Positions 26,176-35,383 of a DNA stretch of 64,000 bases are shown here, piece after piece. How positions within the stretch are numbered: position 1 is the first letter of the stretch; the number at the start of each line of letters is the position of its first letter. Under the pieces are notes generated by a model that was given only the letters and a program-made list of their open reading frames with translations, was not told the origin of the DNA and made no database searches. The position numbers were made by a program, and so were the translations under genes. Source of the stretch: Neptunicoccus sediminis (GTDB lineage Bacteria > Pseudomonadota > Alphaproteobacteria > Rhodobacterales > Rhodobacteraceae). The stretch is taken from assembly GCF_001719615.1 (NCBI RefSeq), contig NZ_MDVX01000012.1:142438-206437 (forward strand). Direction: 5' to 3'.

Positions 26176-26967
26176 TCAGATCATTCCTGCGGCGCGCAAT
26201 TCGGGGCGGTAGCTGCGCGAAACCGGCACGTCAGCACCATCGGACATCCGCAACCAGACCTTGCGATCCCGTTTGATCACGCCCGTCACTTCAGCGAAAT
26301 TCACCCAGTGGGAGCGATGTACTTGCGACCCGTCAAAGCTCTCAAGCATCTGGGTCGCATCTGACAGGCGCATCAACAACAGTTTCGGCCCTTTTTCGGT
26401 GTGCACCTCGACATAGTGGTCGGCACTTTGCATCCGCACCAGTTTGCTGCCCGCATCCGGCCCGAGCTTGCGCAGGATCATCCGTGCCGCCTGTGTGCTG
26501 CCGCCGTGGGTAAACTGCTCGCGCACGATATTACTGCCGCGAATAATGAAGAAAAACACGGGCATCAAAAAGATTCCCACCATCATATTCAGCAGATACC
26601 AGCGCAAGTCTGCACGGGAGAGGGCGCTGCCCGACACATCCACCGCAATCAGCGCGAGCCCGAGGCTCAGCGCGCCGGCCACCACACAGATCAGCGAAAG
26701 CGCTGCGATGCGCTTTACCACCGGGCTGTCAGGGTAAATCCGCGTCAGCGTAAGAAATCCCAAGCGATACAGAGGGTAGACAATCAGGATACACATCAGG
26801 ATTACGGCTATATTCTTCAACGACACCGGCGATTGCGAAGACAGCATCGGCGGCAGGGCGTTCAAAACGATGAGAACCGTGTAAAGGCAACTCGCCAGCC
26901 ACATTACAGCCGGCAGCGCGTGCAGCACATTTCTGTCCCGACCGGAGAAAATGATGTGAATATTCAT
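26176..26967 (-). CDS. Membrane-anchored LytTR DNA-binding regulator
   Basis: A 263-residue protein with about four transmembrane helices (residues 15-145) followed by a C-terminal LytTR DNA-binding domain (VRMQSADHYVEVHT, HRSHWVNFAEVTGV, VPVSRSYRPEL). Such one-component regulators sense a signal in the membrane and act directly on DNA. LytTR proteins often control exoproducts or competence-like traits. The target here is unknown, with no partner kinase adjacent. Confidence 0.88.
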   Translation of the reverse strand: MNIHIIFSGRDRNVLHALPAVMWLASCLYTVLIVLNALPPMLSSQSPVSLKNIAVILMCILIVYPLYRLGFLTLTRIYPDSPVVKRIAALSLICVVAGALSLGLALIAVDVSGSALSRADLRWYLLNMMVGIFLMPVFFFIIRGSNIVREQFTHGGSTQAARMILRKLGPDAGSKLVRMQSADHYVEVHTEKGPKLLLMRLSDATQMLESFDGSQVHRSHWVNFAEVTGVIKRDRKVWLRMSDGADVPVSRSYRPELRAAGMI

Positions 26968-27387
26968 GGGTTGGCCCGTTTTGCAGGGATTTTCGTGGTT
27001 TACCCCATGATGAAAGAGGAATCAGGCGGAAATGTGTCAGCTGCGGGGCGGTGCTGTGGCCAGTCTATGGCTGACGTTAGACGCTGCGTGAATGGTACAG
27101 GTCGAAACAAGGGGGTGCATTTCACGAAGCGCCAATTTGAATTTTCAAAACCACTGTGCATTTGGCGAAGAATATGTGTCGTTTCGCGAATACAGGCTGG
27201 AAAACAAGGGTTTTTGAAGCGATAAACATTCTCGACTTCAGGGCGCAAGCTGCCCACCTCCAGGTCAGTCAGGTGCACCGCACCGGTTGTGATGATCAGG
27301 CCCCGTTTCACTGACAGCGGCCACATGACCACAACGCGCATCGCTAAGGCAGCACGCTCGTCCCGTGCTTCTTCTGCGATACTGACG

Positions 27388-27431
27388 AAAAAAAACGCTC
27401 CCGGACATTGCCTCCCGGGAGCGTTTTTTTT
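27388..27431. terminator. Strong bidirectional terminator
   Basis: ACGCTCCCGG and CCGGGAGCGT arms flanked by an A8 run on the left and a T8 run on the right. It isolates the LytTR gene from the sulfite dehydrogenase operon. Confidence 0.93.
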
Positions 27432-27505
27432 ATGTCCGGTGATCGCCGGTTGAGATGCGCCGTCCAGCCTCCCCCCCAAGCGAGTGTTCGGACCGCCTGC
27501 AGGCC

Positions 27506-27542
27506 AAAGAAAAGGCCCGCGCGGCGGATACCGTGCGGGCCT
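27506..27542 (-). terminator. soe operon terminator
   Basis: GGCCCGC at 27514-27520 pairs with GCGGGCC at 27535-27541. On the minus strand it is followed by TTTTCTTT, 25 bases beyond the soeC stop. Confidence 0.82.
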
Positions 27543-27565
27543 GCAGGATTGGTTGTGGGGGCGGT

Positions 27566-28450
27566 TCAGGCGGCTCTGTGACGGTCGTAGTAAAGCGCCT
27601 GAACATGCTCTGCCTCTGCAAAGAACAACCAGCGGGCGGCAAAGACCCCGACCAGATGCAACAGCACGGCGACAAGGGCGCTGAGATGCCCCGGGGCGGT
27701 CAGTAGCAGCAAAAGGCAGGGCAGGACGCCAAGGCACAGCAGGGCAATCACACGAAGCTTGAAGGCGTGCTTGCGACCGACTTCATGGGCCATTTCCCGC
27801 AGCAGATAGTTTGTGCCGCTGTGGGGGCTTTCCAGCAGGCGAACCTTCCCCAGATGCCCGAGACCCGTGGCCGCCTCGATCGTGCCTCCGGCCGCCGCCA
27901 GACGCCCGTCACCGATGGTCCAGTGGGCGTATTGCAGGATCATAAGCAGCACCATGAGACCAGCCGCCAGATAGACCTGACCGGACAACAGCGCACCGCC
28001 GGTCAGCGCATAGGCCAGAAACAGGACCGGCGTCAGCGGCTGGTTCCAGCGGGGTACAGTCTTTAACTGTCCGTAAATCATTGAGGTGCAATATACAGAG
28101 ATCAGGCTGAGAATCGAACCGATGATCCCCACAACTGGCAGACGGAGGTCCAGAAAAATCAGACAGGCGGCATAGATGCCCATGACGCATAACGACAGGA
28201 CGGCGAACACGCCCTCACGGGACAACCAGCTGCTGCGCCACTGGGTGAATGCCTTTAGTGCGCGTTGCGGATTGCCAAGGTGGAAGGTGGATGCGACCAG
28301 CCCCCCAACGGCCAGCGCATAAGCGATGAAGAAGAAAATGAAGGCTGTCATGCCGGTGACATCGGGGACGTTTACCCCCAAAAAGGCCAGCAGACCAAAG
28401 CCGAGCCCCGACAGGGCGGTAAAAACGATGACAGAGGGTGCGGGATGCAT
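27566..28450 (-). CDS. soeC: Sulfite dehydrogenase membrane anchor (DmsC/NrfD type)
   Basis: A 294-residue integral membrane protein with about eight helices, of the DmsC anchor type. It would hold the catalytic and iron-sulfur subunits at the inner membrane and pass electrons to the quinone pool. The DmsC-like STFHLGNPQRALKAFTQWRSSWLSREG segment is clear. It overlaps soeB by ATGA at 28450. DmsC and SoeC cannot be separated by this subunit alone. The Soe assignment rests on the operon and the missing Tat signal on the A subunit. Confidence 0.85.
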   Translation of the reverse strand: MHPAPSVIVFTALSGLGFGLLAFLGVNVPDVTGMTAFIFFFIAYALAVGGLVASTFHLGNPQRALKAFTQWRSSWLSREGVFAVLSLCVMGIYAACLIFLDLRLPVVGIIGSILSLISVYCTSMIYGQLKTVPRWNQPLTPVLFLAYALTGGALLSGQVYLAAGLMVLLMILQYAHWTIGDGRLAAAGGTIEAATGLGHLGKVRLLESPHSGTNYLLREMAHEVGRKHAFKLRVIALLCLGVLPCLLLLLTAPGHLSALVAVLLHLVGVFAARWLFFAEAEHVQALYYDRHRAA

Positions 28451-29235
28451 CAGATGGCCTCCAGTGCTTTGTCGAGCCAGCCCAGAAGACCCTTGGCTGA
28501 TGTAGATGATGTGCCGGACGCGGTTTTGCCGTTGCCCGAGGTGTCCAGAAACGGGGCGAGGATGTCTATATCACCGTCCGTTTGGATGTCCGCCTTCGGA
28601 CGGGGTGGCAGATAACGGTTTACCGGCTTGGTGCCCTGTTCGGGGAACAAGGGAACTGCGCCCCGTTCCGCAGACATGCGGGACACATTGCTGTCGGGGT
28701 CCGCAAAATCCCCGAAGTGACGGGCGTTTGCAGGACAAGTGCGCACGCAGGCGGGTTCCCGGTCAATTTCGGGCAGGTTTTCGTTGTAGATACGGTCCAC
28801 ACAAAGGGTGCATTTCTTCATCACACCTTCGGCCGCATCCAGTTCCCGTGCGCCGTAAGGACAGGCCCAGGCGCAGAGGCCGCAGCCGATACAATCGGAT
28901 TCGTTTACCAGAACGATCCCATCGTCCACGCGCTTGTAGCTCGCCCCTGTTGGACACACGGTAACACAGGGCGCATCATCGCAGTGCAGGCAGGATTTGG
29001 GGAAGTGGACGGTCTGGGCCGGTTTGTCAGCGGCTTTCACCTCAAACGTATGAATGCGGTTCAGGAAAGTGCCAACAGGTTCCGCGCCATATGCGTCCTG
29101 ATCCGACAGAGGTGCGCCATAGTTGGAGGTGTTCCATTCCTTGCAATTGATCACACAGGCATGGCACCCGACGCAAATGTCCAGATCAATGGCAAGGCCC
29201 AGTTTCTTATGGGTGGATTGGGGGAGGATGGTCAT
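28450..29235 (-). CDS. soeB: Sulfite dehydrogenase iron-sulfur subunit
   Basis: A 261-residue ferredoxin-like electron transfer subunit with sets of cysteine motifs for four 4Fe-4S clusters: DICVGCHACVINCKEWN, CLHCDDAPCVTVCP, CIGCGLCAWACPYG and KKCTLCVDRI with CVRTCPANA. It links the molybdenum subunit to the membrane anchor. No signal peptide, so cytoplasmic. Both ends overlap neighbouring genes by 4 bases, the upstream one being the alpha/beta hydrolase rather than soeA. Confidence 0.88.
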   Translation of the reverse strand: MTILPQSTHKKLGLAIDLDICVGCHACVINCKEWNTSNYGAPLSDQDAYGAEPVGTFLNRIHTFEVKAADKPAQTVHFPKSCLHCDDAPCVTVCPTGASYKRVDDGIVLVNESDCIGCGLCAWACPYGARELDAAEGVMKKCTLCVDRIYNENLPEIDREPACVRTCPANARHFGDFADPDSNVSRMSAERGAVPLFPEQGTKPVNRYLPPRPKADIQTDGDIDILAPFLDTSGNGKTASGTSSTSAKGLLGWLDKALEAI

Positions 29236-30065
29236 TGTGAAACTCCAAGGGCGTTTGCTGCAAAGGCGGCAATCTCGTCGTTGAAACGGGCCGGATGTTC
29301 GGCAAAGGGTGCATGTCCGGTTTCGGGATATAGCGACAGGGTGCTATCGGGCAGGGCTTCCGCCGCGGCTTTGCCCACGGAAGGCAAAACAATGTCGTCC
29401 GCCTCGCCGTGGATCACCAATGCGGGTTTGGTAAACGCCTGCCAGCTTGGTCGGCAATCCCAATCACCTGCAAACAGGGCGCGGCGCACCAGCGCGGGCA
29501 CCAGCATATTGGCCGCAACGAGTGTCGCGTAGCTGGCCCTGTCGAGCGGTTTATAGGTACATTGTTCGACAAATTTTACAGTCGCGGGGATCAGACGGTT
29601 CTGATCGGACGTGTAAAGATCTCGGTTCAACGCAGGGCTGCCTTCCCCCATCATCCACGGCTCACGGTGTTTGCCGATGGCAATGATACCGCCCACAAGG
29701 ACAATCCCGCCGATGGCATCCTGACCGTGCGTGGCAAGATAGGAAGAAATCACCCGTGCGCCGTAGGACCAGCCGATCAGGACCGGATTTTTCAGGCCAA
29801 GCTCGGTGATCACGGCATAGATGTCGTTGGCCCAGAGCGTTTCATCGGTGTAATCTTCCACCTCCGAAGGCGTAACCGAACCGCCATGCCCGCGCAGATC
29901 AAACGCGACGACGCGGAATTTTTCGGCCAGCGGCGCTTGGGCCTTCCAGCAGATGTTATGCTGCGCCCAACCATGGATAAACAACAGGGTCGGTGCGTCT
30001 TCGGGGCCCTGATCCGTGACGTGGATCTTGCAGCCGCCCCCGCCGGAAACGTGGTGGGTGCGCAT
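29232..30065 (-). CDS. Alpha/beta-hydrolase embedded in the soe operon
   Basis: A 277-residue cytoplasmic hydrolase with the FIHGWAQHNICW oxyanion motif, the nucleophile elbow GWSYGARV and a C-terminal GHAPFAEHP with the catalytic His, an arrangement close to BioH-like esterases. The ATG at 30065 overlaps the soeA stop (ATGA), and its own stop overlaps the soeB start (ATGA), so it is translationally locked between two subunits of one enzyme. An in-frame start 44 codons upstream would overlap soeA and is less likely. Its substrate and role in sulfite or sulfonate metabolism are unknown. Confidence 0.88.
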   Translation of the reverse strand: MRTHHVSGGGGCKIHVTDQGPEDAPTLLFIHGWAQHNICWKAQAPLAEKFRVVAFDLRGHGGSVTPSEVEDYTDETLWANDIYAVITELGLKNPVLIGWSYGARVISSYLATHGQDAIGGIVLVGGIIAIGKHREPWMMGEGSPALNRDLYTSDQNRLIPATVKFVEQCTYKPLDRASYATLVAANMLVPALVRRALFAGDWDCRPSWQAFTKPALVIHGEADDIVLPSVGKAAAEALPDSTLSLYPETGHAPFAEHPARFNDEIAAFAANALGVSQ

Positions 30066-32899
30066 CAGAAGTCTTCCCCGTAACGGATGTTCTTTGGTCC
30101 TTGTCCCACGGGGGATTTTTGCGGCGCAATGGCCGGTTCGGATTGCAGGTTGTCCGGTGTTGGCGCCTTGCGGATGTTCACCCGCAAGTCGTACCACGCG
30201 GCCTGACCCGTGACCGGATCAGAGTTGGACCAGCGCAATCCGTCCCCTTTTTGGGGTAGAAGTTCGTGGATCAAGTGGTTCAGAAGAAAGCCTTTTTTCG
30301 TTTCCGGCGCATCCTCGTCCAACGCCCAGGCACCCTTGCGCTTGCCAATGGCGTTCCACGTCCAGACGGTTTTCGGGTTCAGCGCGTCCATGCGGACCAC
30401 TGGCACCTGAATTTCCCCGTGATGAGATTTCAAATAGGCCCAGTCACCTTCTTCAAACCCGTGCTGTTCCCAGATTTCGCCGGAGATATACAGTGGATTA
30501 TGGCCGTGGATCTGACGCAGCCAGGCGTTTTGCGATCCCCAGGAATGGTACATGGCCGCCGGACGCTGGGTCAGCGCGTGGATGGGGTATTCCTCTCCGT
30601 CCACAAGGGCTTCTTCAAAGGGTTGCCACCATGTAGGCAGCGGGTCCATCGCCATTTTCAGCTGGTCGCGCAGGTGATCGGGCGGCTGCAATTCGCCTTT
30701 GCCCTCGGCTGCCAGCCGGAATTTCTGCATCTGCTCGACATAGATGTTGAATGTATAAGGGGAGGGCGCATCAAAGATGCCGCGCTCCACTGCCCAGTCC
30801 TGATAGGCCTTGTTCCACGGCTTGTAGAACAACGCCTCTTCGGGGATGTGGTCCATGTAAAAGCCGCCGTTCTCAATGTAGCGGTCGATCTGATTGGGGT
30901 TTGGCGCACCCCGACCGGAGCCAGTTTCATCCTCGTCCCGCCACCCGGCCAGAGGTCCGACACCGGGGCGGCGTTCGTGGTTCACGATGTAATCGGCGTA
31001 ATCCTGATATTTGGCGCTGCCGTCCTCATTGGTGAAACCGGGCAGTTTCATCTTGGCACCAAGCTGGATCAGGGCGGATTGAAAGCCGCGCACATCGCGG
31101 TCCGGTTCCACCACCGGCCAGCGGATGCTGTCACACATGGCCTCGGCCTCGGAAATCGGGCGGTCCAGCAGAGAAATACAATCGTGCCGTTCTAGATAGG
31201 TGGTATCGGGCAGGATCAGGTCTGAAAAGGCAACCATTTCAGAGGAGTAGCTGTCGGAATAGATAATGCGCGGGATGACATATTCGCCGTCCTCGGTCTT
31301 GTCCGTCAACATATCCATCACGCCGCGAGAATTCATCGAGGAATTCCACGACATATTCGCCATATACATGAACAACGTGTCGATCTTGTAGGGATCACCG
31401 GCATGGGCGTTGGAAATCACCATATGCATCATGCCGTGGGCGGACATGGGGTTTTCCCACGTAAACGCCTTGTCAATCCGCGCAGGTGTGCCATTTGCCT
31501 TAATCGCAAGGTCTTCGGGGCCTTGCGGAAAGCCCAGATGCGGCCCGTTCAGCGGGCTGTTGGCAACGGGTTTCGCGTGGGGGCGCGGATGGCCTGTGAC
31601 GGGTTTGGGGTAGGGCGGCTTAAAGCGGAAACCGCCCGGAACCTCGACGCTGCCCAGCAGGATTTGCAGCAGGTGCAGTGCACGACAGGTCTGGAACCCG
31701 TTGGAATGGGCCGAAATCCCGCGCATGGCGTGGAAGGCGACAGGGCGGCCGATCATCTTGTCATGTTTTTCGCCGCGGAAATCGGTCCACGGCTGGTTGA
31801 TGACGATTTCTTCCTCAAAGGCGGTGCGGGCCAGTTCAGCGGCCAGACGCCGAATGGTTTCGGGTTTGACGCCTGTACGCTCTGCCACGTTTTCCGGCGC
31901 GTAATCATCCACCAGATATTTCTCTGCCATCAGCTGGAAGGCGGGGCGGTAAAGCGTACCTTTGTGGGTGTAATCCGTGGCCAGTTCAGGTTTGACGCCT
32001 TGCTGGTCAAAGGGCAACGGTTCGCCGGTTGCACGGTCCAGCACCTGCGGTTTGCCGTCGTTATCATAAAGAAACAGCCCGTGGTCGTCGGAAGCGGGGT
32101 CGCAATTCACCAGATAGGGCGCGTTGGTGTAGCGGACCAGATAGTCCAGATCCACCTTGCCCGCGGCAAGCAACTCGCGGATCAGGGACAGGATGAACAA
32201 CCCGTCCGTGCCCGGTGTGATGCCAACCCATTCATCCGCAATCGCGTTATAGCCGGAGCGCACGGGGTTCACGCCAACAATTTTGGCGCCCCGTTCCTTT
32301 AGGCGGGAGAGGCCCAGTTTGATCGGGTTGGAATCGTGATCCTCGGCCACGCCAAAGATCATGAACATCTTGGCCCGTTCCCAATCGGGCTGGCCAAATT
32401 CCCAAAAGGCGCCGCCCATCGTGTAGATTCCGGCAGCCGCCATATTAACCGAGCAGAACCCGCCGTGGGCGGCGTAATTCGGGGTGCCGAACTGTTGCGC
32501 CCAAAAAGACGTAAGAGACTGGGACTGGTCCCGTCCCGTGAAGAACGCCAGCTTCTCGGGATGTTTTTCCCGCAGCGGAGTCATCCAGTCCGATGCAATT
32601 TGAAAGGCTTCGTCCCAGCTGATTTCCTCAAATTCGCCCGACCCGCGCGGGCCGACCCGTTTCATCGGCGCTTTAAGGCGCGCGGGGGAGTAATGCTGCA
32701 TGATCCCCGCAGAGCCTTTGGCGCAAAGCACCCCACGGTTGATCGGGTGGTCGCGGTTGCCCTCTATGTATTTCACCTTGCCGTCCTGCATATGCACATT
32801 GATGCCGCAACGGCAGGCGCACATGTAGCAGGTGGTTTTGCGGATTTCGTCAGAAACCTTGGGGGAGGTATCCAGATCGGGTTGGATGTGTTTGTTCAT
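30065..32899 (-). CDS. soeA: Sulfite dehydrogenase molybdenum subunit (DMSO-reductase family)
   Basis: A 944-residue molybdopterin oxidoreductase. An N-terminal 4Fe-4S site is formed by Cys24, Cys27, Cys31 and Cys59 (CYMCACRCG), and Cys149 in GGFCSVN is a candidate molybdenum ligand. The three molybdopterin domains follow, ending with a dinucleotide-binding C-terminal region. No Tat signal precedes the first cluster, so the enzyme should face the cytoplasm, unlike DMSO reductase and like SoeA. Taurine uptake and phosphate acetyltransferase genes directly upstream support oxidation of sulfite released from sulfonates. Substrate specificity is inferred from context. Confidence 0.85.
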   Translation of the reverse strand: MNKHIQPDLDTSPKVSDEIRKTTCYMCACRCGINVHMQDGKVKYIEGNRDHPINRGVLCAKGSAGIMQHYSPARLKAPMKRVGPRGSGEFEEISWDEAFQIASDWMTPLREKHPEKLAFFTGRDQSQSLTSFWAQQFGTPNYAAHGGFCSVNMAAAGIYTMGGAFWEFGQPDWERAKMFMIFGVAEDHDSNPIKLGLSRLKERGAKIVGVNPVRSGYNAIADEWVGITPGTDGLFILSLIRELLAAGKVDLDYLVRYTNAPYLVNCDPASDDHGLFLYDNDGKPQVLDRATGEPLPFDQQGVKPELATDYTHKGTLYRPAFQLMAEKYLVDDYAPENVAERTGVKPETIRRLAAELARTAFEEEIVINQPWTDFRGEKHDKMIGRPVAFHAMRGISAHSNGFQTCRALHLLQILLGSVEVPGGFRFKPPYPKPVTGHPRPHAKPVANSPLNGPHLGFPQGPEDLAIKANGTPARIDKAFTWENPMSAHGMMHMVISNAHAGDPYKIDTLFMYMANMSWNSSMNSRGVMDMLTDKTEDGEYVIPRIIYSDSYSSEMVAFSDLILPDTTYLERHDCISLLDRPISEAEAMCDSIRWPVVEPDRDVRGFQSALIQLGAKMKLPGFTNEDGSAKYQDYADYIVNHERRPGVGPLAGWRDEDETGSGRGAPNPNQIDRYIENGGFYMDHIPEEALFYKPWNKAYQDWAVERGIFDAPSPYTFNIYVEQMQKFRLAAEGKGELQPPDHLRDQLKMAMDPLPTWWQPFEEALVDGEEYPIHALTQRPAAMYHSWGSQNAWLRQIHGHNPLYISGEIWEQHGFEEGDWAYLKSHHGEIQVPVVRMDALNPKTVWTWNAIGKRKGAWALDEDAPETKKGFLLNHLIHELLPQKGDGLRWSNSDPVTGQAAWYDLRVNIRKAPTPDNLQSEPAIAPQKSPVGQGPKNIRYGEDF

Positions 32900-32971
32900 G
32901 TTGTTCTCCGTTCCAAGTGTTATCCGGACTATTGTCCCGAAATTCCACCGGTTATTTGGAATAATGTTTCG

Positions 32972-33910
32972 TCACGCACGGGTCAGGATCGCAGCCAGCG
33001 CAGCAGAGGCCAGTCGTGCGGCAGGGGGATCGGCGCGGGAGGTGAGCAGAACAGGGACTTTCGCCCCCATAACCACACCCGCAGCGCAACCGCCTGACAG
33101 GTAGACCAGTGATTTGAAAATGGCATTGCCCGAGACAATATCCGGCACCACAAGGCAATCCGCCTGACCCGCCACAGGGTCATCCTGCAACCCTTTGATT
33201 TTAGCGGCTTCCAGCGACAGCACGAGATCGAGCGCCAGTGGACCGGAAAAATCCGCATCCGCGATTTCGCCCTTGGCCCAGTCGCAAAGCTCTGCCGCTT
33301 CCATTGAAGACGGCACAGAGGGAATGGCGCTTTCGGTGGCGGAGAGGAAGGCCACTTTGGGTCGCGCAATACCCCGCGCCCGTGCCAGTTTGACCACCGC
33401 CTGCACCGCGGACTGGCGGGTTTTAAGGTCCGGTGTCACATTCACAGCGGCATCCGAGATCAGCAGCGGCGTGTCATGGCCGGGCGGGGTGATGTGAAAC
33501 ACATGCACGAGACGCTCTGTGGTGCGCAAACCGCTATCCCGCGCCAGAACGCCCTTCATGAACTGGTCGGTGTGCAGGTGCCCCTTCATCAGTACATCCG
33601 CCTGATCCGCACCGCAGAGCGCGGCGGCAACTGACGCGGCCTCGGCCTCTCCGGTGGTGTTGTGCAGGTCAAAGCCATAGATGTCCCAGCCCAGCGTTTC
33701 AGCCTCGGCGTGAATGGCGTCAGCCTCCCCGACGAAAACCGGCGTCATGATCCCGGCTTGGGACGCCTCTTTCGCGGCCTGCATGGGCAGGGACGCACCG
33801 GCGCGCGCAATGGCCACACGGGGCGGCGTGCCTTTGGCGGCTTGTGCGATCAGGGTCGGGGGGCAATCGGGCGCTGTGCTGGACAGAAATGCAGAAGGTT
33901 TGCGGGTCAT
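32972..33910 (-). CDS. pta: Phosphate acetyltransferase
   Basis: A 312-residue PTA/PTB-family acyltransferase. It shows the family segments QADVLMKGHLHTDQFMKG, HVFHITPPGHDTPLLISDAAVN and PDIVSGNAIFKSLVYLSGG. In sulfonate-degrading bacteria this form turns acetyl phosphate made by Xsc into acetyl-CoA. Phosphate butyryltransferase is the alternative by sequence, but the position between tauABC and soeA argues for Pta. A GAGGATT ribosome site precedes the ATG. soeA follows after 72 bases and may share the transcript. Confidence 0.87.
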   Translation of the reverse strand: MTRKPSAFLSSTAPDCPPTLIAQAAKGTPPRVAIARAGASLPMQAAKEASQAGIMTPVFVGEADAIHAEAETLGWDIYGFDLHNTTGEAEAASVAAALCGADQADVLMKGHLHTDQFMKGVLARDSGLRTTERLVHVFHITPPGHDTPLLISDAAVNVTPDLKTRQSAVQAVVKLARARGIARPKVAFLSATESAIPSVPSSMEAAELCDWAKGEIADADFSGPLALDLVLSLEAAKIKGLQDDPVAGQADCLVVPDIVSGNAIFKSLVYLSGGCAAGVVMGAKVPVLLTSRADPPAARLASAALAAILTRA

Positions 33911-33999
33911 CGGAATCCTCGGGGCTTGGGGTAACTATATCAGTTATAAACGGAAAATTGCTTAGGGCCAGATGTTCGCGCGGATAGGGCCAAAATGCG

Positions 34000-34025
34000 A
34001 AAGGCCCCGATTTTCGGGGCCTTTG
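34000..34025. terminator. Hairpin between tauC and pta
   Basis: AAAGGCCCCGA and TCGGGGCCTTT arms with a short T-rich loop. It lies between the tauC stop and the pta start on the same strand, separating the transporter and enzyme transcripts. The T-run is short. Confidence 0.7.
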
Positions 34026-34051
34026 CGAAAGTTTCGTAGCGGGAAGGCGGG

Positions 34052-35383
34052 TTAACCGCGCCCTTTCCACGGCACCAGTTTGTTTTCCGCCATGCGCATC
34101 AGAACGTCGATGCCATAGCCGATCACGCCGATGATGATAATCCCGATGATCACAATATCCGTCAGTGAGAATTTTGACGCGGCGATGATCATTTTGCCGG
34201 CGCCTTTTTCGGCGGCAACCAGTTCGGCGGCCACAACCGTGCCCCAACAAACCCCCATCGCAACCCGTGCGCCGGTAAAGATTTCCGGCAGGGAGTTCGG
34301 CAGGATAACCTTGGTCAGCAACTGTCTGCGGGTCGCCCCGAGCGAGTAAGCCGCATGGACCTTGGAGATATTCACACCGGACACACCGGCACGGGCGGCA
34401 ATGGTCATAATCCACAGCGCGGCGAGGAACAGCAGCGAGATTTTACCCTGCTCACCGATACCGAACCAAATAATAACCAGCGGGATCAGCGCAAGCGGTG
34501 GCACCGGACGCATGAACTCCACGATAGGATCGAACCAGCCCCGCAGCCATGAATTCAGCCCCATAGCAAAGCCGAGCGGGATACCGAACAGACAGCCAAG
34601 CGAGAAGCCGATCACGACCCGGATCAGGGACCAGAACACGTTCTCCCACAGGCCCACGCCCTGATACCCTTCCTTGTTCAGCGTGATGAAAGAGGACCAG
34701 ACCTTTTCCGGTGGCGGCAGGTAAAGCGCCTCCATCGTCATGCCGGTTGCGGGACGCACAGACAGCGATCCTTGTTTGGTCATGTAGATTTCGCCCTTGC
34801 CAAAGGGAACAACGGCTTCCCGTGTGACAGGTGTGCCATTGATCTCAATGACTTCGTAACCGTCTTCCTTGCCGCCCTCATCATTGTTCTGCGCCTTAAG
34901 AACCTTGGTGCGGCGCTCTACGATCTGAACATAGTCGTTCTTGGCAAAACCATCCCCGAGCGGCATGGAATCCGGTTGCGCGGGGCGTTCTGCATCCGAT
35001 CCGTAGACCTGCACAAAGACAGTCGCCGTATCTGTGGCCCCTTCCGCGTTGCGTGCGGTGTATTCAAACTGCGTCTCGCCCACAAAGGGGGGCGGCAGCA
35101 CCGTCGGTATCAGCGAGGATCCGGTGGCAATGCACCACAGCAGAAAGATCGTCACGATCGCTGCGACAGAGGCGAATCTGTTTGCGGTGACGGCGCTTTC
35201 ATCCCCGAAAGTCACGGTTTTCAGGCTGGTATAGCCCTTTGCCGCGCCACGTCCCCGCGAAAACAGCGCGTAAAGATAGGACAGACCCATACTGACCAGC
35301 AGAAACACTGCCATGATCACGGTAATCCCCACCACCATGCGCAGGGTTGTTACAATAACGTCCATTACTTCCTGTAGCATCAA
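34052..35383 (-). CDS. tauC: Taurine ABC transporter permease with large periplasmic insert
   Basis: A 443-residue permease, much longer than the roughly 275 residues of enterobacterial TauC. Residues 10-40 and 68-90 are hydrophobic. Residues 100-215 form a hydrophilic insert. From residue 220 the normal permease begins (LPPPEKVWSSFI), including the coupling-helix region YSLGATRRQLLTKVILP. The insert contains FEYTARNAEGATDTATVFV and INGTPV...GSLSV tracts resembling bacterial Ig/cadherin-like repeats, and it is bracketed by two LPPP motifs. It overlaps tauB by ATGA at 35380. Confidence 0.88.
   Translation of the reverse strand: MMLQEVMDVIVTTLRMVVGITVIMAVFLLVSMGLSYLYALFSRGRGAAKGYTSLKTVTFGDESAVTANRFASVAAIVTIFLLWCIATGSSLIPTVLPPPFVGETQFEYTARNAEGATDTATVFVQVYGSDAERPAQPDSMPLGDGFAKNDYVQIVERRTKVLKAQNNDEGGKEDGYEVIEINGTPVTREAVVPFGKGEIYMTKQGSLSVRPATGMTMEALYLPPPEKVWSSFITLNKEGYQGVGLWENVFWSLIRVVIGFSLGCLFGIPLGFAMGLNSWLRGWFDPIVEFMRPVPPLALIPLVIIWFGIGEQGKISLLFLAALWIMTIAARAGVSGVNISKVHAAYSLGATRRQLLTKVILPNSLPEIFTGARVAMGVCWGTVVAAELVAAEKGAGKMIIAASKFSLTDIVIIGIIIIGVIGYGIDVLMRMAENKLVPWKGRG

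Larger units (their letters stand above)
26968..27565. other. 600-base intergenic region with two terminators
   Basis: Between the LytTR gene and the end of soeC, both on the minus strand. It contains two rho-independent terminators (27388-27431 and 27506-27542) and presumably the LytTR promoter. A long minus-strand open frame crosses both terminators and is not taken as a gene. Nothing else was recognised. Confidence 0.6.

Noticed and set aside
27000..27737. Minus-strand open frame of 245 codons between the LytTR gene and soeC
   Set aside because: It crosses two clear rho-independent terminators and overlaps the soeC end, and its residues are not protein-like.
27566..32899. Assignment as a dimethyl sulfoxide reductase
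   Set aside because: The A subunit lacks a Tat signal, and the block follows tauABC and pta, which favours a cytoplasmic sulfite dehydrogenase. The subunit families alone would not separate them.
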